This document shows, piece after piece, positions 27,703 through 36,600 of a stretch of 64,000 nt of DNA; within the stretch, counting starts at the first letter, position 1; the number at the start of each line of letters is the position of its first letter. The position numbers and the translations under genes are program-made. The notes under the pieces were generated by a model that was not told the origin of the DNA, searched no databases, and saw only the letters and a program-made list of their open reading frames with translations. Location of the stretch: contig JAJYTE010000004.1 in NCBI GenBank assembly GCA_021793215.1, positions 47,821 to 111,820 on the forward strand. Reading direction: 5' to 3'. The stretch comes from Bacillota bacterium. Its GTDB lineage: Bacteria > Bacillota > Sulfobacillia > JAJZYS01 > JAJYTV01.

Positions 27703-28453
27703 CGGGGGGCCACTCCAGTTGCGCGGGCCGCAGTCGACCCGCGCGCAGATCCTGCAGTACGGTGCGGGCTGCGCGGACGAAGTCGAGTTCCCCGCCGCGC
27801 ACGAGCAGGTGCTGGCGCCTGGCGACCGCCTCCAAGGGGTCCTCCCCACCGACGGTCACGCCGTAGCGCGCCGCGGCCGGTCCCGGCACGGCAGCGAGCA
27901 CGGCGCGCGCCGTCTCGTCCTCGTCGTAGTCCGCGTCGGGCACCAGCCCGATCGCGGCGGCGAACAGTGACGGACGGCGTGGCAGAATGCCAGGCAAGTC
28001 CAGCAGCGCCAGATCCCCCCGGCGGATCCACTGCTCCGCGCGCGTGACGCCAGGCTTCGCGCCGACGGCGGCGGAGCGGGTGCCCACCAGCCGGTTGACC
28101 AGCGTCGACTTGCCGACGTTCGGCATGCCGGCGATGAACAGGCGCAGGGGCGGCCGGCCCGTCTGACCCTCCAGCCATCGCAGGAGCGCCGCGGGCGGCG
28201 CCGTGAGCGCGTTCGTCACGAAGCACGGCTGCTCCAGCGCGCGGCTCCACGCGGCGGCGGCGGACCGGTCGGCGAGGTCCGCGTGGGTCAGGACGAGCGC
28301 CGCGGGTACGCTCTGCAGGAGATGTCTCAGGCGCGGCAAGCGCGACGAGGCCGGCGCACGGGCGTCCGCCACCTCGATCCACGCGTCGAGGTGGTGGCGC
28401 GCCTCCCGCAGCACGCTCTCCGCGCGCTGCATGTGCACCGGCATGCCGGTCAT
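27692..28453 (-). CDS. rbgA: Ribosome biogenesis GTPase RbgA/YlqF (circularly permuted)
   Basis: Protein of 253 residues; in B. subtilis RbgA drives late 50S assembly. The permuted motif order is visible: G4 first (THADLADR near 56), then G1 GMPNVGKSTLVN near 107 and G3 DLPG near 150. G4 reads THAD where NKxD or TKxD is usual, so nucleotide specificity deserves a look. It is about 30 residues shorter than B. subtilis RbgA. The ATG overlaps the preceding lepB by four bases. Confidence 0.9.
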   Translation of the reverse strand: MTGMPVHMQRAESVLREARHHLDAWIEVADARAPASSRLPRLRHLLQSVPAALVLTHADLADRSAAAAWSRALEQPCFVTNALTAPPAALLRWLEGQTGRPPLRLFIAGMPNVGKSTLVNRLVGTRSAAVGAKPGVTRAEQWIRRGDLALLDLPGILPRRPSLFAAAIGLVPDADYDEDETARAVLAAVPGPAAARYGVTVGGEDPLEAVARRQHLLVRGGELDFVRAARTVLQDLRAGRLRPAQLEWPPDAP

Positions 28454-28989
28454 CGTGGGATGGAACCGAACCGGTTCAGCGGCCAGATCACCCAGAAGGC
28501 GACGCCCTGCACGGCCTTTATGCTCACGGGCCCGAAGTAGCGGCTGTCCTCGCTCGCGGCGCGATGGTCGCCGAGCACGAAGATGTCGCCCTTCGGTATC
28601 TTGAGCGGCGGCATGTTCCAGTGATCCTCCGTGCTGACGCCGCCATCCGTGAGGTAGGGTTGGGCCATCTTCTTCCCGTTGACGTACACCTGCCCGTTGA
28701 CCATCGAGACGGTCTGTCCACCGGTCGCGATCACGCGCTTGACGTAGGGCGGCTGGCCGGGGATGGGTGGCTGGAAGACGATGATCTCACCGTAGCGCAG
28801 GGGGCTCAGGCGGTACCACAACTTGTTGACGAGCAGGCGCTCGCCGTTCTGCAGCGTGTTCTGCATGGAGAAGCCGTCGACGATGTAGGGCTCGACGACG
28901 AACGACCGGATCACAAGGGCTAGCACGACGGCCACGATGACCGTCTCGAGCGTATCGCGCAGCGCCTTGCGGGGCTCACGTCCGAACAA
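28450..28989 (-). CDS. lepB: Signal peptidase I, second of two tandem copies
   Basis: Protein of 179 residues with one N-terminal membrane helix (about 13-33), catalytic Ser41 (FSMQNTL) and Lys84 (YVKRVIATGG), and the C-terminal GDHRAASEDSRYFG. It removes signal peptides of secreted proteins on the outer membrane face. The start is TTG with GGAGGTG ahead. Very similar to the upstream copy over the whole length, with identical catalytic spacing, which points to a local duplication. Coupled to rbgA. Confidence 0.95.
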   Translation of the reverse strand: MFGREPRKALRDTLETVIVAVVLALVIRSFVVEPYIVDGFSMQNTLQNGERLLVNKLWYRLSPLRYGEIIVFQPPIPGQPPYVKRVIATGGQTVSMVNGQVYVNGKKMAQPYLTDGGVSTEDHWNMPPLKIPKGDIFVLGDHRAASEDSRYFGPVSIKAVQGVAFWVIWPLNRFGSIPR

Positions 28990-29016
28990 ACGTCCACCTC
29001 CCGCTTCGCGCGTGCC

Positions 29017-29559
29017 TCAGTTCGTGGGGAGCGGCCCGAACTGACTGAGCGGCCAGATCACCCAGAAGGCGACGCCCTTGACGGCACTCGTCTTGACTGG
29101 GCCGAAGTAGCGGCTGTCGCGGCTCACGGCCCGGTGGTCTCCCAGCACGTAGATGTCGCCCTTCGGCACCTTCGTCGGTGGCATGTTCCATTGGTCCTCG
29201 GTGCTGACGCCATGGCGCAGTAGGTACGGCTGCGGCATCTTCTTCCCGTCGACGAACACCTGTCCGTCCACCATCGAGATCGTCTGCCCGCCCGTCGCGA
29301 TCACGCGCTTCACGTAGAGCGGCTGCCCGGGGATCGGCGGCTGGAAGATGACGATCTCGCCGTAGTGCAGCGGCCCGAACGGCAAGCCGAGCTTGTCGAC
29401 GAGCAGCCGCTCGTGGTTCTGCAGGGTGTTCTGCATCGAGATGCCCTCGACCAGGAAGGGCTCGATCAGCCACGTCCGGATCACGAGAGCCAGAACGACC
29501 GCGACGACCAGTGTCTGCACGGTATCCCACAGCGCGCTGCGGGGCTGTCGCCGGAACAA
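29017..29559 (-). CDS. lepB: Signal peptidase I, first of two tandem copies
   Basis: Protein of 180 residues with an N-terminal membrane helix, catalytic Ser41 (ISMQNTL) and Lys84, and GDHRAVSRDSRYFG. I chose the TTG at 29559 because GAGGTG precedes it and the resulting MFRRQPRSALWDT aligns with MFGREPRKALRDT of its paralog; a GTG eight codons upstream has no good site. Lies between rplS and the second lepB, 27 bases from the latter. Confidence 0.95.
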   Translation of the reverse strand: MFRRQPRSALWDTVQTLVVAVVLALVIRTWLIEPFLVEGISMQNTLQNHERLLVDKLGLPFGPLHYGEIVIFQPPIPGQPLYVKRVIATGGQTISMVDGQVFVDGKKMPQPYLLRHGVSTEDQWNMPPTKVPKGDIYVLGDHRAVSRDSRYFGPVKTSAVKGVAFWVIWPLSQFGPLPTN

Positions 29560-29598
29560 ACCGCCACCTCGCCTTCGCCGCACGGTACTCTCGCACGT

Positions 29599-29629
29599 GG
29601 GGCGAGGACGACCCTGCCGTCCTCGCCCC
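29599..29629 (-). terminator. Hairpin between rplS and lepB
   Basis: Perfect 12-base arms (GGGGCGAGGACG and complement) with a 7-base loop directly after the rplS stop. No U-run; a likely partial terminator at the end of the ylxM-to-rplS operon. Confidence 0.6.
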
Positions 29630-29634
29630 GCTCC

Positions 29635-29976
29635 CTACCGCCGCTCGCGGATGCGGGCGGCCTTGCCCGAAAGCCCGCGCAGGTAGTACAGCTTCGCGCG
29701 CCGCACCACGCCGCGCCGCGCGACCTCGATGCGGTCGATGCGCGGCGAGTGCAGGAGGAAGGTCCGCTCCACACCGACGCCGTAGGTGACGCGTCGCACC
29801 GTGAAGGTTTCGCGCAGGCCTCCGTGCTTGCGGGCGATCACCACGCCTTCGTAGGCCTGGATGCGCTCGCGGTTGCCTTCGACGACCTTCACGTGCACGC
29901 GCACCGTGTCCCCCGGACGGAACTCCGGGATGTCCGAGCGCATCTGCTCCTCCTCGATCCTCTTCAACTCATCCAT
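29635..29976 (-). CDS. rplS: Large ribosomal subunit protein L19 (bL19)
   Basis: Protein of 113 residues with the L19 pattern: [42 protein letters not shown] and [18 protein letters not shown]. The ATG at 29976 has GAGGAGGTG ahead; the frame is open further up but inside trmD's region. Final ribosomal gene of ffh-rpsP-khpA-rimM-trmD-rplS. Confidence 0.97.
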   Translation of the reverse strand: MDELKRIEEEQMRSDIPEFRPGDTVRVHVKVVEGNRERIQAYEGVVIARKHGGLRETFTVRRVTYGVGVERTFLLHSPRIDRIEVARRGVVRRAKLYYLRGLSGKAARIRERR

Positions 29977-30008
29977 GTCAGCACCTCCTCGTCGGCAAAG
30001 CTGCGGAT

Positions 30009-30680
30009 CTACTCGCCCCCGCCCAGCTTCCTGCGCGTGCGCTCCTCGGACGTTCGCCTGCGATGGAGGGCGATGGCGCCGTGGTCGCCGGAGCGCAGGA
30101 TCTCGGGCACCTCGAGGGCCTGGAAGACAGGTGGTCTCGTGTACTGCGGGGCCTCGAGGAGACCTCCGTCGAAGGATTCCTCGCTGAGCGAGGCCTCCTT
30201 CAGAACGCCGGGCACGAGGCGCGATACCGCGTCCACGATCGCCCAGGCGGCCGGTTCCCCCCCGGTGAGCACGAAGTCGCCAAGCGACAGGGTGCAGTCG
30301 ACGAAGTGCCTTATGCGGGCATCGAAGCCCTCGTAGTGGCCGCACAGCAGGATCAGGTGCCGCTGCGAGGCGAGTTCTCGCGCGATCCCCTGGTGGAATC
30401 TTGCCCCATCCGCGGAGAGCAGGATCACTACGCTGTCCGGGCGGCGCAGGTCCCGAAGCGCCCGCAGGACGGGCTCGGGCTTCAGCAGCATCCCCGCGCC
30501 GCCGCCGTACGGTTCGTCGTCGAGCGTCTGGTGGCGATCCACCGCGTACTCGCGCAGCTGCACGCCGCGTACCGCCACGAGGCCGCGCTCCTGGGCACGT
30601 CCCACGATGCTGCGCCGCAGCGCCGCGCCGACGGAGTCGGGGAAGAGTCCGACAAGGTCAACCAGCAGCGTCCGGGCCAA
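30009..30680 (-). CDS. trmD: tRNA (guanine37-N1)-methyltransferase
   Basis: Protein of 223 residues of the SPOUT knot family; methylates G37 to prevent frameshifting. Conserved segments: [44 protein letters not shown] and [21 protein letters not shown]. The start is TTG overlapping rimM by 23 bases, with AGGGGG nine bases ahead. Shorter than E. coli TrmD at the C-terminus. Confidence 0.95.
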   Translation of the reverse strand: MARTLLVDLVGLFPDSVGAALRRSIVGRAQERGLVAVRGVQLREYAVDRHQTLDDEPYGGGAGMLLKPEPVLRALRDLRRPDSVVILLSADGARFHQGIARELASQRHLILLCGHYEGFDARIRHFVDCTLSLGDFVLTGGEPAAWAIVDAVSRLVPGVLKEASLSEESFDGGLLEAPQYTRPPVFQALEVPEILRSGDHGAIALHRRRTSEERTRRKLGGGE

Positions 30681-31158
30681 GCACTCCGCCCCCTCGCACC
30701 GTGATGCGGCGCCCTTCTAGGTCGACCGCGAGCACCGTGGCGCGGACCGCGGGGATCAGGTAGCGCCCTTTCGGGCCCTTGGCGATCCAGAGGTCCTGGG
30801 CCGGCTTGGGCTCGACGTCCTGCAGCGTGCCGAGGAGGTCCCCCTGTTCATCGAACACAGCGCAGCCTACGAGTTCGTGGACGTAGTAGCGTTCGCTCTG
30901 CAGCGCCGGCGCCTGCGACGTCTCACCGTAGAGGCGCTTTCCGGCGACGCGCTCGGCCTCGGTGCGAGAGGTCATCCCGGCGAGCGCGAGGATCGCGCCG
31001 GCCCTCCATCCCTTCACGCCGAGTACTGCGCGCGGCTGCTCCTCCCCCTCGAGGTAGAGCTCGCGACCCAGCAGCGGGATGTCTCCATCCCACAGCTCGA
31101 CGCGCACCTCCCCGCGGATGCCGTGGGCCGCCGCGATTCGGCCCACCTCCAGCTTCAC
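30658..31158 (-). CDS. rimM: 16S rRNA processing protein RimM
   Basis: Protein of 166 residues that assists 30S head assembly and binds S19. Hallmarks: VGRIAAAHGIRGEVRVEL at the N-terminus, an EAERVAGKRLY segment and the PRC-barrel half with YYVHELVGCAV, GTLQDVEPKPAQDLW and IPAVRATVLAVD. Overlaps khpA by four bases. Confidence 0.95.
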   Translation of the reverse strand: MKLEVGRIAAAHGIRGEVRVELWDGDIPLLGRELYLEGEEQPRAVLGVKGWRAGAILALAGMTSRTEAERVAGKRLYGETSQAPALQSERYYVHELVGCAVFDEQGDLLGTLQDVEPKPAQDLWIAKGPKGRYLIPAVRATVLAVDLEGRRITVRGGGVLGPDAAG

Positions 31159-31385
31159 TTGACCTCGACGACCACCTGTCGACCTTCGCGGTCACCCGCG
31201 GCGCGCATCACCGCGCGCAGCGACTTGGCGATCCGGCCGTTGCGGCCGACGACGCGGCCGACGTCGCTCGGATCCACCGAGACGACGAACAGCAGTCGGC
31301 GTCCTTCGTCATGGCGCTCGATGCGCACGGCGTCGGGTGACTTCACCAGCGCGCGCACGAGCACTTCGAGTGCCTCGTCCATCAC
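31155..31385 (-). CDS. khpA: KH-domain RNA-binding protein KhpA (YlqC)
   Basis: Protein of 76 residues, a single KH domain with the loop [12 protein letters not shown] near 48-59. KhpA forms a pair with KhpB/Jag in relatives and affects elongation, division and sRNA biology. The gene sits between rpsP and rimM and overlaps both by four bases. Confidence 0.93.
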   Translation of the reverse strand: MMDEALEVLVRALVKSPDAVRIERHDEGRRLLFVVSVDPSDVGRVVGRNGRIAKSLRAVMRAAGDREGRQVVVEVK

Positions 31386-31657
31386 TTGGCTCCATCCTCT
31401 TTGCCCGGGGACACTCCTGCCTTGCGGAGGATGTCACGGACAGTCTGCGATGGCTGCGCTCCGCAGCTCAGCCAGTAGCTGGCGCGCTCGGCCTTCACCT
31501 GCACGACGGCGGGCTGCTTCTTCGGGTCGTAGTAACCGATCTCCTCGATGAATGCCCCGTCGCGCGGGGAACGGCTCTCGGCCACGACGATGCGGTAGAA
31601 GGGGTTCTTCTTCGCACCCATGCGGCGCAGGCGGATCTTGACGGCCAGTTCGCTCAC
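31382..31657 (-). CDS. rpsP: Small ribosomal subunit protein S16 (bS16)
   Basis: Protein of 91 residues with the S16 pattern [28 protein letters not shown] and EEIGYYDP. The GTG start overlaps the ffh stop (GTGA) and the stop overlaps khpA. Confidence 0.96.
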   Translation of the reverse strand: MSELAVKIRLRRMGAKKNPFYRIVVAESRSPRDGAFIEEIGYYDPKKQPAVVQVKAERASYWLSCGAQPSQTVRDILRKAGVSPGKEDGAK

Positions 31658-32979
31658 CTCCTCTCAAGTGGCGGCATCTGCGGCATCTTGCCGCGCATGC
31701 CCTTCATCGCTTTCGCCATCCGACGCATCTCCTCGAACTGACGCAGCATCCGGTTGACATCTGCGACGCTCGTACCCGAGCCCTTCGCGATGCGTCGCCG
31801 GCGGCTGGCGTCCAGGAGGCGCGGGTCTCGGCGCTCTTGGCGCGTCATCGACTGGAGGACGGCGAGGTTCCTGCCGATCTGCTTCTCGTCGACGTTCTGC
31901 TCCTTGACCTTGCGCCCTACCCCCGGGATCATGCCGAGGATCTCGCGCACGCTGCCCATCTTGCGCACCGTCTGCAGCTGCGCCATCAGGTCGTCGAGCG
32001 TGACCTGACCCTTGAACAGGCGCTGCTCCATCTCGCGGGCGTCGACGCCCTCGGTGTGCGCCTGGGCGCGCTCGATCAAGCCCATCACGTCACCCATGCC
32101 GAGGATCCGCTGCGCCATGCGGTCCGGGCTGAAGGGTTCGAGTTGCTCGGGCCGCTCGCCCGTCGATGCGAAGAGGATCGGCTTGCCGGTCGCGGCGCGC
32201 ACCGAAAGCGCCGCCCCACCTCGCGCGTCGCCGTCCACCTTCGAGAGCACCACGCCGTCGACACCCACGTCGCGGGCGAACGCCTCGGCTGTTCCGAGCG
32301 CGGCCTGGCCGGTCATCGCGTCCAGCACGAGGATCGTCGCTGCGGGGTCGATGGCGCGATGGATCGCCTGCAGCTCGGCCATGAGCTCCTGATCGACTTC
32401 CTGGCGGCCCGCGGTGTCGATGAGCACGATGTCCTGCCCGTCCCGGCGCGCGCGGTCCATACCGGCGCGCGCCGCCCGCACTGGGTCCGACGTCTCCGGG
32501 CGCTGCACCGGCACGCCGATGCGCTCCCCGAGGACGGCGAGCTGCTCGATCGCGGCCGGTCGCTTGAGGTCGCAGGCGACGAGCAGCGGCCAATGCTGCT
32601 CTTGCTTCATGCGCAGCGCGAGCTTCGCCGCGAACGTCGTCTTGCCGGCACCTTGCAGGCCCAGGAGCAGCACGGCGTGCGGCGCCTTGCCGCGCAGCCT
32701 GAGCGGCTGAACGTCCCCGCCCAAGAGTGCGCGCAGGGCGTCGTGGACGTGCTTCACGACGGTCTGACCCGGGGTGAGGCTCGACATGACGTCCTCGCCG
32801 AGGAGCTTCGGTTCGAGCTGCGCGACGAAGTCGCGGGCGACGGCGAAGTGGACGTCCGCGTCGAGGAGCGCGATGCGCACCTCGCGAAGCGCCTTCTTGA
32901 TGTCGTCCGGCGTCAGCTTGCCGCGTCCGCGCAGTCTATCGAAGGTCTGCCGCAGTCGCTCCTGCAGCTGCTCAAACAT
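31654..32979 (-). CDS. ffh: Signal recognition particle GTPase Ffh (SRP54)
   Basis: Protein of 441 residues that binds 4.5S/SRP RNA and signal sequences and docks with FtsY. N domain (1-90), G domain with [15 protein letters not shown] near 107, DTAGRQ and the TKxD-type segment [11 protein letters not shown], then the methionine-rich M domain (about 300-441) with GMGDV, IPGVG and [18 protein letters not shown]. It overlaps ylxM by eight bases. Confidence 0.97.
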   Translation of the reverse strand: MFEQLQERLRQTFDRLRGRGKLTPDDIKKALREVRIALLDADVHFAVARDFVAQLEPKLLGEDVMSSLTPGQTVVKHVHDALRALLGGDVQPLRLRGKAPHAVLLLGLQGAGKTTFAAKLALRMKQEQHWPLLVACDLKRPAAIEQLAVLGERIGVPVQRPETSDPVRAARAGMDRARRDGQDIVLIDTAGRQEVDQELMAELQAIHRAIDPAATILVLDAMTGQAALGTAEAFARDVGVDGVVLSKVDGDARGGAALSVRAATGKPILFASTGERPEQLEPFSPDRMAQRILGMGDVMGLIERAQAHTEGVDAREMEQRLFKGQVTLDDLMAQLQTVRKMGSVREILGMIPGVGRKVKEQNVDEKQIGRNLAVLQSMTRQERRDPRLLDASRRRRIAKGSGTSVADVNRMLRQFEEMRRMAKAMKGMRGKMPQMPPLERR

Positions 32980-33307
32980 CTGCTTCCAGCTCCCTCAGTC
33001 TTGCGTCGGCCGCCGACACGGCGGCCTCGGGATCGCCCTGCCGAAGCGCTTCGCGGACCGCGTGCAGGACCGAAACCTCCGCTTCATGCTGCGCGATCGC
33101 GCCGATCGCCCGATCCATCTCCTCCATCGCGCGCTCCGCGCGTCGCACGAGGAGAAGCGCCGCTGGGCGGCTGCAAGAGAGTTCCTCAGCGCACTCGGCG
33201 AGCGACAGATCCTCGAGGTGGTGCAGTTCGAACGCCCTGCGCTGCCGTTCGCGCAGCGCGGCGCCGTAGAAGTCGTAGAGCAGCGCGCGCCGCGCCAGTG
33301 GATCCAA
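32972..33307 (-). CDS. ylxM: YlxM family helix-turn-helix protein, SRP operon
   Basis: Protein of 111 residues, sigma-70 region-4-like, with LLYDFYGAALRERQRRAFELHHLEDLSLAECAEELSCSR in pieces matching YlxM. It is encoded ahead of ffh in Firmicutes and is thought to modulate SRP. I chose the TTG at 33307 because GAGGTG lies six bases ahead; the longer TTG start at 33334 would sit on the predicted transcription start. The C-terminal tail is acidic and helical. Confidence 0.9.
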   Translation of the reverse strand: MDPLARRALLYDFYGAALRERQRRAFELHHLEDLSLAECAEELSCSRPAALLLVRRAERAMEEMDRAIGAIAQHEAEVSVLHAVREALRQGDPEAAVSAADARLRELEADV

Positions 33308-33343
33308 CGGCAGCACCTCGGTGTTAAGACTCAACGTTAACAG

Positions 33344-33372
33344 AGATTACAGGTGGTGGGGCGGAACGTCAA
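33344..33372 (-). promoter_or_regulatory. Sigma-A promoter of ylxM-ffh-rpsP-khpA-rimM-trmD-rplS
   Basis: TTGACG, 17 bases, TAATCT. Transcription would start at about 33337, giving a leader of about 30 nt with a good ribosome-binding site for ylxM. Confidence 0.75.
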
Positions 33373-33651
33373 GCGCGCGGTTTCGGCCGCCCTAGGTTCG
33401 GTCGTCGCGCCGGTAAAACCGTGGACAGTTGCGGCCCGCGCTCGCCCGCTGCGCGCGTCGAGTGTCATGACACCGAGGCGATCGCCGTTGCAGCTTCGCG
33501 AACTGTTGAGACTCCTTGTGGTCCGTCTGCTCAGCCCCGTGGAACAGCCCGAGATCGTCACCCAGGCCGAATCGGCGACCCCCTTCCGACAGGGATCGCC
33601 GACCGTTTGATCCGGGTCACTCCGCGGAGCTAGCCGGCGCCCACCGGCGCG
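33373..33651. other. Intergenic stretch, no gene recognised
   Basis: Between the ylxM promoter and the end of the SLH gene. Short open frames exist on both strands but none shows protein-like composition or a start signal. A small palindrome CTCCGCGGAG near 33632 lies after the SLH stop and could be part of a weak terminator; no U-tract was seen. Confidence 0.5.
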
Positions 33652-36600
33652 TCAGTGCGAAGGAGCGTCGAGCACCTTCGCAAGGACTGCAGCCGCCTCG
33701 GCCCTGGTCACGGCCGAAAGTGGCCGGAACGTGCCGTCCGCGTAGCCCTTCATGTAGCCCCCAGCCACGACCTGCGCCACGTAGATCCGCACCCAAGCGG
33801 CGATCCGTCCCGCATCCGTGAAGGTAAGGGATGTCGTCTTGGTCAGCTTGAGCGCCCTCGCAAGGATCGCGGCCATCGCCTCCCGTGTGATCGTAGCGTT
33901 GGGTGCGAACGAGCTGCTGGTGACGCCTTCGACGATGCCCAGCGACGCCGCCCGCGCGACGAAGGGAGCGTACCAGTCGTCGGTCGGTACGTCCGCGAAC
34001 GCCGTTTGCCCACTCGCAGCCGGCTTTTGACCCAGGGCAAGGACCAGCATCTTGACGAACTGCGCGCGAGTGACCGGGGCGCCGGGTCGGAAGGTGCCGT
34101 CCGGGAAGCCGACCGTCACCCCTGCGGTGACGAGCTGCTGGATCGCCCCGTAGGCCCACTCGTTCGCCGCGACATCGGAGAACGTGGTCGCCGCAGGCGG
34201 GGTGTAGCTGAAGCGATCCGCCGTGGCTACATGGCTCGTTCCTGCTGGACCTGTCACGCTGACGTCGACGGTCCCCTGACCTGCGGGCGAGACGGCGGTG
34301 ATCTCGCTCTCCGAATCCACCGTGAAGCTCGTCGCCGGCGTGCTGCCGAACTCCACCCCCGTCGCGCCGCTGAACCCGGAACCGGTGATGCGTACGGTCG
34401 TACCTCCCGCGGCGGGTCCAGCGGCCGGACTGACGTCCTGGACGGACGGGCCTGTGGTCGCGTCGCCACCGCCCCCGCCACCACCCGAGACGCTCACAGG
34501 CGGCGCGGCCGCGACGGCGAACGGGGTTCCGGTGAGCGCCGCGAGGCTCGGGCTCGTCGCAGACGTGAGCGCCACGGAAAGGCAGCCCGTCCCGGGGTCG
34601 TAGGTCGGCGCCGGGGAGACTTGCGACCAAACCGAACCGCTCCACCAGTAGAGTGTCTGCGATGAACTGGCTCCGCTGCACTGTGCGATCGTGAGCGATG
34701 CTCCGCTCGTCAGCGTGGCGTCAGCGAGCTGCACGTCAACGTAGCCGGTCGCGGACGCGAAGGCGCCTGCCACGGGATCTGGGGCCGACCCGTACTGTGC
34801 CGCGGTGAGCGCACCCGTAATGCCCGTCACGGTGACCTTGGTCAGCGTCACTCCGTTCGACGCGAGATCCAGCGTCTGCGTGCCACTGGTCACTTCGAGA
34901 CCCGCGGCATGCGTCACGTCGCTGCCGGCGGGTGGTACGAACAGGACGTAGCTGCCCGTGACGGCGGGCGACGCCGTCGTCGCCACCACCAGCACTGAGG
35001 TCGTCGTGGCAGGCACCTGGAACGAAGCGCTGTAGGTCCCGCCGCTACCGGTCTGTACACTGCTCTGCTGGATCGTCGATCCATCCGCGGCGACGTAGCT
35101 CAAGTCGAACGGCAGGTTGGGAATCGGGTTCGAGAAGGCGTCCAGGGTCCTCACGGTCAGCGTGACGCTTTGGGCGGACTCCGCCCAGGGGGACGGCGCG
35201 GTCACGGCTAGGCTGGCCAGTTGGGCCGGGGACACGACCAGTGCCGCCGTCTGCGTCAGCACGACGCCGTCCACCTGCAGCGTGAGCGTCTGGGTCGCGC
35301 CGGCGTCGGCGCCCTCGTCTGTGACCACGACCGCATAGGTGCCGGGCGACGTCTCCGTCACGCTCACGGGCGTCAGTGTGCCGACGCTTGGGTCGCTGGA
35401 GGTCACGACGAAGTCGTTCTCCTGCAGTCCCGTGTAGGTGTTCCCATGCTGGTCGACGACTCCGACCTGCAGGGTCACGTCTCCCGATCCCGCCGTCACA
35501 CTGGAGGGGCCGGCGACAGTGCTTGCCGAAGGACTGGCGGCATCCGCCTTGACGGAGAGCGACGCGTGGCCCTCGATCAGCGACGTCGTCGTGGCGGTGA
35601 GGTTGACGGTTCCCGTGGAAGATGGGGCAGTGTAGCTCGTGGAAAACGAACCGTCGGCCAACGTCGCCAGGTTCGTAGAGCCGAAGCTCCCACCCGAAGC
35701 GCCATCGGAGAGGGTTACGCCAACTCCCGTCACCGGGTTGCCAAAGGCGTCGAGCACCGTTCCCTTCAGCGTCACGGAAGCGCCGGTCGCCGCAACGCTG
35801 GGCAGGGCGGCCAGGGTCACCTGGTCTGGCGCGGCCGGTGCTACCGTCGCGCCCGTCGGGTTGAGCGCCACCCCTTCGACGACGACGGTGATGTTCTGCG
35901 CGTTACCGCCGTCCGCATCGGTGTCGCTGACGACGATGCTGTACGTGCCGGGCGTCGTCTCCGCGACGCCCAGCGGCGTCAGCGTCCCGACCTTCGGGTC
36001 GCTGGAGACGACGGAGAAGTCACTCGCGACGAGCCCCGTCACCGCGTTTTGGTGGGAGTCCTCCACCGAGGTGGTCAGCGTCAGGTTCGCATTCCCCGCC
36101 GTCACCGGATGGGACGGCCCGGAGATGGCGCTGTAGCCGGGGTCTGGCGGCCCTGCCGTCACCGTGAGGGGGGAACTCTGGTGCGGGGACGAGGTCGCCA
36201 ACTGGGCGGTAATGCTGACCGTGCCTCGAAGCGTCGGCGCAGTGTAGGTCGTGGCGTATGATCCGTCAGGGCCGGTCTGGACGTAGCCCGACGCCGCGAA
36301 GGTGCCTCCCGCGCCGTTGTCCGACAGATCGACCCCTACGCCCGGTACGCCCTGACCGCTTGCGTCCGTGACTTCCCCTGTGACCGAGATCTGCCCGCCG
36401 GCCGTGACCGACGCGGCGCCGAAGGAGACGCTGACTGCGGAGGGAGCCTCGGCCACGTTGAAGGGGTCGGAGGTGGCGGCCAGGCCGTTGTCCGTTGCCG
36501 TAAGCGTGTACCCCATGCCCGCGGTGTCGATCGCAAGGCTGGTGAAGACGACCTCGCCCGGGTAGAAGGGGTTGAGGTTTTCGTTGAAGTCGCCGCCGAG

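Noticed and set aside
28524..28721. Other-frame Arg/Ser/Thr-rich ORFs within lepB and similar places
   Set aside because: Typical shadows of GC-rich genes with biased composition and no start signals.
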